Of a stretch of DNA of 64,000 bases, positions 30,823 to 41,815 are shown in pieces (within the stretch, counting starts at the first letter, position 1; every line of letters starts with the position of its first letter). Under the pieces are notes generated by a model. The model saw only the letters and a list, made by a program, of their open reading frames with translations, did not search any database and was not told where the DNA came from. The translations under genes and the position numbers were made by a program. Source of the DNA: Gymnopus androsaceus JB14 (taxonomy: Eukaryota; Basidiomycota; Agaricomycetes; Agaricales; Omphalotaceae); contig ML769614.1 in the NCBI GenBank assembly GCA_009733575.1, positions 38,026 through 102,025 on the forward strand. Direction: 5' to 3'.

Positions 30823-32673
30823 ATGACGGTTGACGATAAATGGATAGGTCTGGCTCTCGCTGTCTCTAGCTCTGTGGCCATCGGGATGAGTAGTGAGTAT
30901 AATATTTATTGTTCAAAACTGTCTTAATGGGATGTAGGTATCATCACGAAGAAGGTTTTTCCGTCTTGTTTCTTTCCAAGCAGTTTCATTGACCAAATCA
31001 CTATCAATAGGGATTGAATGCCGCTGCAACTGAGGGGACTTATGGTGCTGCTGCGTCTGACAATTTGGCATACTTGAAGAACGGTGTCTGGTGAGTACAA
31101 TCCTTGCCTTATTGACTCCCGGGATACTAATGTTTTCGCAGGTGGGCTGGAATCTCAACCTGTATGTTCTCCATGCCGGAGAGGCCAACGCAAAAGTCAG
31201 CTGCGTCGGTCTCTGCCACCGGTTCATTTTTGGCGCCATTTAACTGACCTCTTTTTCTTGAAACCAGTGATTTTGGGTGAAGGTGAATGTCAATTATTCA
31301 TTTCCAGGGCCGAATTAGCTCTATGGCGCATCAGCAGCGCATCCCATTCTTCAATAATATCCTTCCTTCAAGTGCTAATTGCTCTATTTAGTTGCCAACT
31401 TTGCAGCGTATTCTTTCGCAAGTCCCACTCTTGTTACTCCGCTGGGAGCTCTCAGTGTTTTGATTGGGTATGTCCCAACGTTTGTTCAGGGTTGAAGACT
31501 GACTCACGTTTATCATTTTATAGAGCTATTCTTGCATCTTTCCTACTCAACGAAGAGCTTGGACACCTAGGGCGAGTAGGATGCGGTCTCTCTTTGCTCG
31601 GCTCTTTGATTATTGTTCTTCATGCACCTGAGGACAAGGACGTGGGGACTGTGGATGAGATTCTGGAATACGCAGTACAACCTGGTACGTAATAACCAAC
31701 AGTATTCGCTGTCAATATTGACTATCATCAACAGGATTCTTGCTCTACATGTTCTCCGCTCTCGCGTTTCTCCATGATCATGATTTACCAGGTATCACCT
31801 CGGTATGGGAAAACCAACCCCCTCGTCTACATTTCAATCTGCTCCGTCGTTGGGTCGGTATCAGTAATGTCGATCAAAGGCTTTGGCATAGCTGTAAAGC
31901 TAACTTTCGGAGGCAAAAACCAATTCACGCGGCCCAGCACCTACCTCTTCGCCGTCGTCTCCACATTCTGTATTCTTGTGCAAATGAATTATTTTAACAA
32001 AGCGCTGGATACGTTTTCTGTTAATATGTGCGTCTTTTCCATTTATCAAACAATTCTCTAATGAAAACCATTTCGCAGTGTAAATCCGATGTATTATGTG
32101 GGCTTCTCGACGGCAACTATTGTAGCAAGTTTGATTTTGTTCCAAGGCTTCAACACCACAGATACCACGAACACCGTCTCTCTCCTCTGTGGCTTCATCG
32201 TCACCTTCCTCGGAGTTCATATCCTAAACCTCTCCCGTCAATCAAAAGAAGATGGACATCTCGCTGGAGAGGCTAACTCTCGCCTCAGTCTCACCGGAAG
32301 GCTTTCTCTAGACGGTTGGCACGGTATTGTCGAAGGACGTCCAGAAGGCCCTCCGCAGCGAATGACCCATGGCCGCCGTAGCTCGTTGTATCGTTCGCAG
32401 TCATCAACGCTGTTCAACGCGTTTGAAAGCGACGAGGATCCAGGCAGGCTGGAGCATGTCGGCCTTCATCAGCTGCGAGAGGTAGATGAATATGACGAAG
32501 AAGACCACGACGATGACGATGCGGATGAAATGACACGTCTTCGGACTGTCCCTGAGAGGCAGATGGACCCTCGGAGGAGCGCGTCAAGAAGCCACAGCAG
32601 CTCACCCCACCCCCCGCGTTCTCCAAACCGCCAGTCGCTAGCCGACGTGCGTTTGCCTCCGAGGCAGGTATAG
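30823..32673 (+). CDS. NIPA-type magnesium transporter (DUF803 family)
   Basis: This is a membrane protein of the NIPA family, linked to Mg2+ transport at endosomal or plasma membranes. MTVDDKWIGLALAVSSSVA is TM1. Further on are GLNAAATEGTYGAASDNLAY, ASPTLVTPLGALSVLIGAIL, LNEELGHLGRVGCGLSLLGS, YFNKALDTFS and FSTATIVASLILFQGF, the usual nine-helix layout. About seven short introns are needed; GTGAGT donors follow GMSS and KNGVW. The tail of about 150 residues is disordered, Ser/Asp/Arg-rich, with an acidic block (EYDEEDHDDDDADEM). The start ATG is the first in frame. It is intact as far as I can follow. Confidence 0.92.
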
Positions 32674-34645
32674 GCATGGGAAGAGATGATTCGGGCTACT
32701 TGAGCACAGACTCTGTAAAGCAATCGGTCATAATGTAGATCGACGTACATACATACCTATTATTAGTATTTGTAAATTTAGAACCTTGGACGATGTATCT
32801 AAATTTTGGCTGGTTCCTTCATCTTTCCTGTTATGGATTAAGCAAGTTGGAAATCTCACAGACAGGAGACGTTGGCTTCTTAAAATCAGAAAGCTCCGGT
32901 ACAGTTCGGCTGTACATCGAGCAGACACGATACCGATACCTGGTAGATTCTGTCAAGAGATCTAGTCACGGTGGCGGTAGGCGCAGAAACAAAGTTTGGG
33001 AACAGCTGGAGGGCGTATATTATTATCAGATTTCTGATCATACAAAAAAAATCTCTTCGAAGACAATGGCACGGCGGTAATGCCCCCTAGTCAAGTGACT
33101 GCGACATTGCCGCCCAGCGAAAGACATGTAGCTCCGAGAGTGTGCAAATTGAGGGACGCAGACAGATGACAGTGAGACGGGCTAGCGCTGAGAGGCGGCT
33201 CAGGACGCTCCTGAACGGCGGGGGAAACTCACAACTTGTCAATGTCTTTTCCGGTTGATATACATAGCCCCAAAATCACCCCCGACTTCTGGGATGACTT
33301 GCAGTCATGTCGTCTTTCTCACTGAGGATGGTACATCGCTCTCTGCAGTTAGGAGTCGGCGGACTGGGACGGGAACTCAGAGACCCAACAGGGAGGTGAG
33401 CGGATTAAAAGTCTAGATAGGGTAAGAAGGTCCGACTGACTAGTTGTTTTTAAAAGCAAGTTACAATCAGGTTCGCATAGATTTGGGGTGAAAAAAACCG
33501 TGAGGCTCGAGGCTTGCCACAACGTGTCAGACGGGTTGTCGGTCTTTAAAAAAATAATCCGATGAGGGAGGAGTAAGGCCTTCAACGACTTGCAGATTTC
33601 GGTGACAGACCAAGATTGGAGGTCCAGAATCGGAAGTTAGCATGAAGACGGAAATTAAAGCCTGGATTGGAAGAAGGCCAAGGCCAAGCAACCCAAGCAA
33701 TGCATCCATCCCCGTTTCGCGGCTGTTCAAGCTCACAGCAAAACTCGGGCATCAAAAACACAAAGAGTTGTACCCTTTAGCTGTTGATCTGTGAAGCAAA
33801 GATGACTTACCAAGCCGCCATGTGTGACTATGTCCTTCAGACTGGAGGATGTAGGATATTTTTATTGCTGTTCGAGTCGACCAGAGAAATGCAGGAACGA
33901 ACGCCACATCTCGATTTGATACCTGATATAAGCAATACATAACTTGCTATCATTGACGAAGGACGCCCGCGGAAAGCCCTGTTGTAGTCTAGCCTGGTTG
34001 GAGTTATCTGCCAGTAGGCTGCCATGGATTCATGGAATGTACAGTCCAAGTTTAGCGGCCACAAGCTGTCGCTGTACTGTAAAATTGGTCTGATTAAACT
34101 GATCCCATGGCATATGTTTTGAACAGCATCTGAGGAGTCTCTAGGGAACGGGTCGGCGGCTTGGCCTGTATTCGGACAGTTAAATTAACCAAATCGCGTG
34201 CCAGAAGTACAGAAAAATGCTACAGCGAGATGATCGTTCCTTCCTCGGTGCCTGTCCGAAGTAGATTTCAGAAATAGATTGCTCTCTTGAAGTGCTTGTA
34301 ATCGTTTGTGATTCTGAAGAATGAGAGTAGAAGAATATACCGAGGGGTGGGGAGGGTTCAGACCATGGAAGCTGAAAGAAAAGAGCAACTTGAACTTGGG
34401 ATTCGCAATTAAGCGTTATTAAGCGCCGAATTAAGTGCCTGCTCTGTGCCTGGGTTAGATCACCCAATTATTCTCATCCCTTTACCTGAGACCTCATTCA
34501 CCCAACCATTTGGTCCCCTGTATCGAAACCCATCATCGGCCGCTTTTCTTTCTCTTACCGTCTAGCTTTCAATAGTGAAAGAATCATTATTCACTGACAC
34601 CTCAGCGGTCAAACCAACGAATATAAGGGATCCTCGCGTCCCACC
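32674..34645. other. Intergenic, no supported gene
   Basis: Open frames here are short and look random. The last 150 bp upstream of 34646, with pyrimidine runs and CACCTCAGCGG, should be the promoter of the Galpha gene. Confidence 0.5.
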
Positions 34646-37144
34646 ATGCCTGCTTTGTCGTCGTCGTCCGACGACCCTCTTGACGCAGCTCTTAGGCCGC
34701 CTCCTGGCGAAACACCTGCAGAGCGCGAATTACGGTTAGCGAGAGAAGAGGAGGCCTTGAAGATTAGCATGGCAATCGATGCCTCCATTAAAATGGAGCG
34801 ACAAGCCAGAAAGAAAATGCGAGTAGTGAGGCTTCTACTTCTAGGACAAAGCGAATCAGGTGAGTAACAAATTACTTGCAGCTCTACAACAAGAAACTAA
34901 CTGGAAATATGTAGGTAAATCTACCACTTTACGACGTGAGTCACCGACAATCGCCATCTCTATTCGTTCTCTAATTTATGGATAGAATTTCAACGATTAT
35001 ACACACCAACCGCGTTCCGAGAAGAACGAATACTGTGGCGCAGTATTATTCAACTAAACATCGTTCGGTCTGTACGCATAATGCTTGATGCTCTCAATCG
35101 ACCTTCATCACCCCAAATGTCCCCGTCTTCACATACGCGAACTCTCTCCAATGGTCGCCGCAAACGCAGAACATCCCAGCTAGTTGCTTCATCTGAGGCA
35201 TCAGACGACTACTTCACTGGTCCTGGCTCCAATGGTCATAGAAATGACCTCTCTGATCCAGAAAGTGACTCTGAAGACCACAACGCACGATCCCCCGGCC
35301 TCGACTCCCCTGCACTAGACGCATTGAAAATGAGGCTCCTCCCACTCCGTCACATTGAAGCTCTACTGATAGCTAAACTCGTCCCTCCAAACGAAGACGA
35401 AGCCACTCAGCTAGGTGGTCTTTCCGATTCACCCAATTCGCCATCTCGGACTTCTTACAAAAGCCAAGAGATATTTGTCCGTCCAGGGCCTGCATGGAAA
35501 GGTGGTTTGGCGCGTGCTAGAGTACATTATCCCAGCTCTACAGGCGGTCATGATAGCAGCGAAGAAGACGCGTCTATAAGCACCGGTCGTCCGAACAGTG
35601 CTGGAAATACTGGCTTGGAGACTTCCGATGAACCACAAGCGGTGTTGAACGCGTGCCGGGAAGATATCGTTCAATTATGGAGTGATAGAGGGGTCAAGGA
35701 GCTGCTTCACAGACGAAAGATAAGGCTAGAGGAGTTCCCAGGATTGTATGTGCTTTCCCTAGAATACTATACACTGTTCGCTCATTTCTTCGCTTCACAG
35801 TTTTCTGAACGATCTTGAACGTGTGACCTCTTTAAAGTACATACCCACCGATGGTTAGCCACTAGCGAATCACATACGTTGTCAGATTGGATTCTGACTA
35901 CTCCATTTCTGCTTTTGCTCTAGATGATGTTTTAAAAGCACGTCTCAAAACCGTTGGAGTGTCGGAGTATCGGTTCCAAATGGAAGTGTCCACAGGTCGA
36001 GAAACTGGCACCGACTGGCGAATAGTTGATGTCGGCGGAAGTAGAAGCCAGGTACGTCTCAGCGCTCATTCACTAAACATGGCTCGTTCTAATCAGTGTT
36101 TTCAGCGTCGTAAGTAGCCGTTTGTTTCGCGCTACCATATGAACCCTAATCATGATTCTATGTAGAAACATGGGTACCATTTTTCGATGATGTGGATGCA
36201 AGTTAGTGTACTACATACAAGATCCGTGACTGTTCCTTGCTAATGGTTTGCGCTTCTAAGTTATCTTCTTGGCCCCAATAAGCGGCTTTGATCAAGTCTT
36301 AACCGAGGACCGCACGGTCAACCGGCTCGTACGTTTAGTTTTTTAAACTCTTTCATGGTAAACTAACTCCCTACTCATTTCGGTCAACAGGAAGATTCCG
36401 TCCTTCTGTGGAAAGCATTGTGCTCCAACAAACTTCTCGCGAACGTCGATTTGGTCTTATTTTTAAACAAATGTGACATTCTGTGAGTGCGTCCATTCAT
36501 TCATTGCTATGACGCTCTCTGTTTTTCTTTATCGTTTCCCCTCACTCTGCATCTGCATCTTGACCAAATTAATCCTCAAATTTAGGGACACAAAGCTAAA
36601 AGCCGGGGTCAGGTACGCCATTTGGTCTCCTCCCTCCGCCTCTTCGATGTCTCACCATCTCATAGAATGGCAAAATATGTTAGAAGTTACGGTGACCGAG
36701 AGAATACTCTCGACGCTGTTAGCTCGTGTGAGTACTGTCCTGTTCTGTATTGTCCATCGGACTTTACCTGTACCTCTCAAGATTGAATTCTCAGCGTTCT
36801 AACCATCAGAACTTTCTCTTTCTATAGACCTTCGAAGCAAATTCAGTGCGATCCATCGAGAATATTCCGAGAACCCGCGAAAGTTTTATGCGTTCTGTAC
36901 ATCCGTTACCGTGAGTGCCAAATGAAATCTTCCTTTAACGGACCGCACCTTCGGAGAGAATCTGAGGAGGAGGAGATGACTTACCGGAAGTTTGCTTCTC
37001 CTCGTAGGCGGGCTAGTTTAAGGAGCTGGTTTCTTTCCTCGCTGCTTACATTTTTTCTAGGACACCGCTACTACCGCAGGGATAATTGCGGCAGTTCGCG
37101 ATATGGTCATTCGACAGCATTTAAAGCAATCAAAACTTATGTGA
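34646..37144 (+). CDS. Divergent heterotrimeric G-protein alpha subunit with long inserts
   Basis: Galpha proteins relay receptor signals through GTP binding. MPALSSSSDD starts a non-myristoylated N-terminus (no Gly2). G1 is LLLGQSESG|GKSTTLR, split by an intron. The helical domain carries large Ser/Pro/Asp-rich inserts (about 35090-35640). Switch I is DDVLKARLKTVGV, with the catalytic Arg. G3 is DVGGSRSQR, where the usual Gln after DVGG is Ser. Then come the four-base exon at 36106-36109, TWVPFFDDVDA, FLAPISGFDQVL, LFLNKCDIL (G4, NKxD) and CTSVT (G5). It ends HLKQSKLM and stops at 37142-37144. Such inserted Galphas form a basidiomycete-specific group. About ten introns. Confidence 0.92.
36106..36109 (+). 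other. Four-nucleotide microexon in the Galpha gene
   Basis: CGTC lies between TTTTCAG and GTAAGTAG. Only by including it do AGAAGCCAG and AAACATGGGTACC join in frame as S-R-S-Q-R-Q-T-W-V, matching the Galpha switch II pattern. Confidence 0.75.
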
Positions 37145-38499
37145 TTTCAGCACACCACGATCGTTTCCTTCTTGCTTTCCTATCTCGCACTTCACCCCAT
37201 AGTTGGCATCGCACTGTTGGATTTATTTTCCTTCCATCTCACGCATATCTGATATTGTCCCATCTGGGTACATCTGTTCCACTTTCAACTTTCCTTCCTT
37301 GTACGTAGAGCTTTCCGTTTATCTTTAACCCTTGAAGGTTTGTGCCACGACATCTCACGCTTTTTTTTCGGTCTCGCTTCATGGTCTTAGGACTCGGATC
37401 CCTGTTGTTTATTTGGATATAGATATGCTCAATCCAGTCCAGTCTCTACCCACACATCACTCCTTTGCTGCTGGATTTCTTACTTTGCGTCCTTGGCTTT
37501 CATTTATAGTTAATTACTGTAATCTGTGCACCCAATGTATATCTTACTCGTGTATGCATGCATATCTTTTGGACTGGTGACCGATTTAAGTCGTACGTAT
37601 TTTTACCCAGGGACAGGGGGGAAATACTATCCTGTACTACGAATTGTACTTACAGGATAGTTCCGGAATATTTGACAGTCGCTGACGCGTTCTGATTTCT
37701 CTAACGGTGTAATAGTAGTAGCTTTCGAGATAACGGGGTTCAAAGTTCAATGTATAGAAAAGGCCTTGCGTATTCTCTAACACAACCGCCGCATATTCAG
37801 CGCATCTTACGATACTCAGCCGTATCACCTGCCTTCTAACATTCCTCTTCCGAGTGATATAATTCCTTTTTCTGCGAAAAAAACTTCAGTTTGAAGGTAC
37901 CGATGTTGTTCAAGCTTTCTCAGATGACTGAACTTACGTCAAGAGAACTGAAAAATAAGTAGTACATTGAATGCACCAAGTGGAGTTCCAAAAGATAGGA
38001 CCCGGGGGCGATTTCGGATTTTAGAAAAACTGGTGTCAGCCGCCATATTGATATACTTTTTCAGGGAACGTCTAACTACTATGGTCAGGAAGTACTCGAT
38101 AAATTAGGCGAGATCTAGGGATGCTATGACCTCGATCTATTATGGTTGACCTCCGCCTGGGGCCAATCGTGAGGTTCGTTAACATGAGACCGCCGCGGAA
38201 ACTCGTACCCATAAGGTACCAGTGTGTAGGAGCGTAGGAGCGACGCCCCCTTCATCCAATTGATGCTGAGGCGACAGTCAGACTTACACATGCACATACA
38301 TAAATGCATTATGGAATCATTCAATTGCAAGTTTATGAAGACTGATTTTATTCTAAGGAAATACGCCGTCCTACCGGGAACAAATCGGGAAAGTATGTAG
38401 TGATGAATTTTGAGTCCTATGCAAGTAAACTGTACAATGTTCGTGCTTGATATAAGTAATGTAAAGAGGGAATATGGCAAAGGAAACTAGACTACTCCG
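37145..38499. other. Intergenic between convergent genes
   Basis: No gene or repeat is supported. A 118-codon minus-strand frame (38124-38480) has no recognisable features. Confidence 0.5.
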
Positions 38500-40033
38500 T
38501 CATGACTCAATCACAATCTTGAGCACCATTCCTCCGTGCTCATCCTTCCCGCGTGCAAGAAGCTCGAAAGCCTCTTTGGTCTGAGTGAGCGGAAAGCGGT
38601 GCGTGACCAGTTTAGAGAGCTTCTCCGAGAAATCCGATTTCTGGACTTGCTTGCCCAAGCCGTTCATATGCGAGCGTGAGCTTTTTTCGGAAAGGTTGGA
38701 TCTGGAAAGAAGGTCGACGGCTTCGTTATACGTATCAGCGTACCGGAAGCTACCGACAAGATCGACTTCTCGCGTAGCTGCAGCGGATATTGGGAAGGAA
38801 GACACCAGGGGGTTTCCCATTCCTACTAGCGCAATGCGGGCACCAGGAGTTGCGCACTGAACGGAGGGGAAGAAATCGATGTTGGAACTTGAAACGAGGA
38901 AGAAGACGGTAACACTTACGAAGACACCCATAAGAATACAGCCTTCAGCGCCAGTACACTCGAAAACGACGTCAAACCCGTCAGGTTCATTAAAGACTGC
39001 CAACGCATTAGCAGCGTTTTCTTTCGCGCGGCGAATGTTCTCCGGTTCTTTCGGATTAAGCTCCGTCGATGTAACACCGTTTTTAGCAGGTAAAGGGAGA
39101 CAGTAGGTACCGGTACCGTCTCCGTATGTGAAACCTTCTCTTTCCGCGAATGCAAGACGATCCCTGTTGATGTCAACAGCACAAACGCGGTCGGCACCTA
39201 GTTCTTGTGCCAGGGCACAAGCAATAAGGCCAATGGCACCGACACCAAAAACAAGAACCTTCTTGCCTGCTGCGGGAGATGGGTGGCATGAGGCAGTGGG
39301 GTAAGAGGTGGAGGTAATGGATCCTAGTCCTAATGAAGAATGCGATGATGGGGGGCATATGCCTGCTCTACGGGATGCGTGGAGCAGAACGGAAAGGGGC
39401 TCGGCGAGGGCCGCTTGAGAGTAAGAGACAGAATCCGGGATTCTAAGCGAAAATGTGATTAGAGCTTGAAGGTAACGCAGAGGAAAGGATAATAAACGTA
39501 CGGATGTAAGCACCAAGCTTCGTGGTTAATTGTCTGTTGGAGCATTCCATCTCGGTGAGGAAAGGTTTTTGCGCTAGAGCAGAAGCGCAAGTTTTTGCAT
39601 AAATTGTATCTAGAGTTGGAGCAGTATTTGCACGCGTCCTTGCCTGTTCTTGCTGTACCGTCAGAGTTGAGGGATCGACAAGGAATACCACATTCAACTG
39701 CGACTCGCATGCCTACGCGTAAATGAGGATATTTAGTTGCTACGCCTGGCCCGAGAGCGGTGATGACACCAGAGGATTCGTGTCCGAGAACAAGAGGGGA
39801 ACGTATGGCAAAATCACCATTGCGACCCGCCATGTAATAGTGCACTGAGAAGAACATCAGGCTCGAGAACATGAAAAGAGAAATGGAAACTTACAATCGC
39901 TACCGCACAGGCCAGTAGCCTTGACTTGAAGTTGACATTCACCTGGGCCTGGGGCCCATATGGGTCGTTGCTCAAGGCGCAGTTCTTTTGGGCCGTGAAG
40001 AACAGCAGCAGTGGAGGTAGATAGAGCAGGCAT
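38500..40033 (-). CDS. Zinc-dependent sorbitol/xylitol dehydrogenase-type alcohol dehydrogenase
   Basis: It is expected to oxidise polyols (sorbitol, xylitol or L-arabinitol) to ketoses with NAD+ in the cytosol. Start MPALSTSTAAVLHGPKELRL. The catalytic zinc region GLCGSD|LHYYMAGRNGDF is interrupted by intron 39845-39894, followed by LVLGHESSGVI. The structural zinc loop is DACKYCSNSRYNLCKN. A second intron lies at 39443-39501. The Rossmann motif is VLVFGVGAIGLIACALAQ. A third intron follows GCILMGVF. The end is GGMVLKIVIES. There is an unusual insert of about 25 Ser/Pro residues (SSHSSLGLGSITSTSYP) before the Rossmann fold and another before EPENIRRAKEN. It is divergently oriented to the SDR gene. 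Confidence 0.92.
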
Positions 40034-40587
40034 GGTAACTCAGAGTAATTCAGATAATTCAGAGGGTCAAAGTGGAGTAGCCTGGAGTAGCTGGGTGTCT
40101 ACGATGGTCACATTCCCTTTAAATACTCCGGGAAATCGTGCAAATTTCATCCGTGACCTTAATCGAATTACAGCTGTCTTCACAATACCCATCGGATCTC
40201 GGACCGGGGAGGAAGAACGAGAATGAAGAAACTGGAGTGTACATAAAAAAATGTGGGGAACAGATCTTCCGACAATCTGATCATTGTGATGGCCCGGTAA
40301 GAGCCGATCAGGGTCACGGTCCGACACGCCGAAGCAAACGATCTGGGTAATATACTGTACTTCGTTTTCCTCCATCATTCCTGGAGTCGTCTCAAAACAA
40401 ATAGCAAGCAAATTCTGTCTGAGAATCGAGAAAAATTCAAATTCTTTTCGTTCGGTCCGTACTCCGATACTCCGGTACTCTAATTGTACTCTTTAAGGAT
40501 CCGCGACCATCTCCGCTTGAACTATTTCTAGTGTTCTCCTAGCTACTTAGGCTTCAGACTCGCGATTGTATTAGTGCCTAACTTCAA
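40034..40587. promoter_or_regulatory. Shared divergent intergenic region of the dehydrogenase pair
   Basis: This 554-bp gap separates two oppositely transcribed oxidoreductase genes and must contain both promoters. Candidates for shared activator sites would be short CCGG-type or inverted motifs; I can see CTCCGGGA and TACTCCGGTACTC but cannot assign them. Confidence 0.4.
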
Positions 40588-41815
40588 ATGACCTCCTCTT
40601 TCGATCTCTTCTCCCTCAAAGCAAAGACTGCCCTTGTAACCGGCGCGTCGAGAGGCAAGTTTTACCCTTTTCGAATCCCCAATCCGAGCTAAAGTTTCTG
40701 CAGGCATAGGCCGTGCGTGTGCCATTGCTCTAGCCCAAGCTGGAGCGAATGTCTGTCTTGTTCTTCGCCCACCCTCAAATCCTTCTCAAGATGCCAACCC
40801 CTCTTCAGATTTGAGAGATGACGAAGATCCTTACAGTTCATCATTACCAACTCTGGCCCTTCTATCTGCACTTTCTTCCAATTCCACGGGTCCCGCAAAG
40901 GGAATTCGCGTCTCAGTCGTATACGCAGACATTTCTGATACTACTAGTCCAGCTGATTCAGAATCGGGTAAGATGCTTTTCCCGTTAAAGTTCTAGATGT
41001 TCATTCAGACTGATGGTACTTTTACGCGCGACATTCCTCCCAGGTGTCAAGTCTGTTTTTCCTCGTGCTCTGAAAGTTGTACCAGGTGAACAGATAGACA
41101 TTTTGGTCAACTGCGCTGGTATTCAAAGGCGCGCTCCCAGCGTGGAATTCCCGGAGAGCTTCTGGGACGATGTGCGTATCTTTCCTCTCTCGTGCCCGTG
41201 CTTGGTATGCCATTTCTGATGGCCATTCCTCAGGTATTGAATACGAATCTTAAATCGCCTTTCCTCCTCGCCCAGGCAGCTGGTCAGCACATGGTCCCCA
41301 GGAAGAGTGGGAAAATCATCAACTTTTGTTCGCTGTTGACCTTTCAAGGTACAAGTGCTCCGTGCATCCGATTTCCCGGGTCGTGGACTAAAATGCTACG
41401 CAGGGGGACTTACGGTTCCTGCCTATGCCGCATCAAAGGGTGGCCTAGCCCAGTTGACTAAAGCCTTGAGCAATGAATGGAGCTCTCTTGGTATAAACGT
41501 TAATGGTATCGCTCCTGGATACATTGCAACAGACATGTAAGTGTGGATCGCAATTTTTGGTTTAACATTTCACCACCGCGACCACAGGAATGAAGCGCTG
41601 CTCAACAACCCAACTCGTCTTCAGCAGCTGAACGATCGCATTCCCGCTCAACGTTGGGGTGTCCCTCAAGATTTTGCAGGGCCAATAGTATTTTTGGCCA
41701 GTCAGGCCAGCAACTATGTTTGCGGAGAGGTTTTGGTCGTCGATGGAGTAAGTAACTTGAAAGTTCCAATCATTCTTCCAATGCTGACACCATCCAGGGA
41801 TGGATGGGCCGTTGA
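40588..41815 (+). CDS. Short-chain dehydrogenase/reductase (KduD / gluconate 5-dehydrogenase-like)
   Basis: This is a classical [23 protein letters not shown] starts a Rossmann fold with TGASRGIG (split by an intron with GC donor, AGAG|GCAAGT...CTGCAG|GCATAG), then NCAGIQRR, the catalytic Ser region [11 protein letters not shown], catalytic [19 protein letters not shown] and the C-terminal [20 protein letters not shown]. The last exon is only 18 bp, GGATGGATGGGCCGTTGA. An insert of about 35 residues rich in Ser and Asp follows the second strand ([20 protein letters not shown]). KduD/gluconate 5-dehydrogenases interconvert keto sugar acids; a role next to a polyol dehydrogenase would suit sugar-acid or pentose catabolism. 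Confidence 0.9.
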
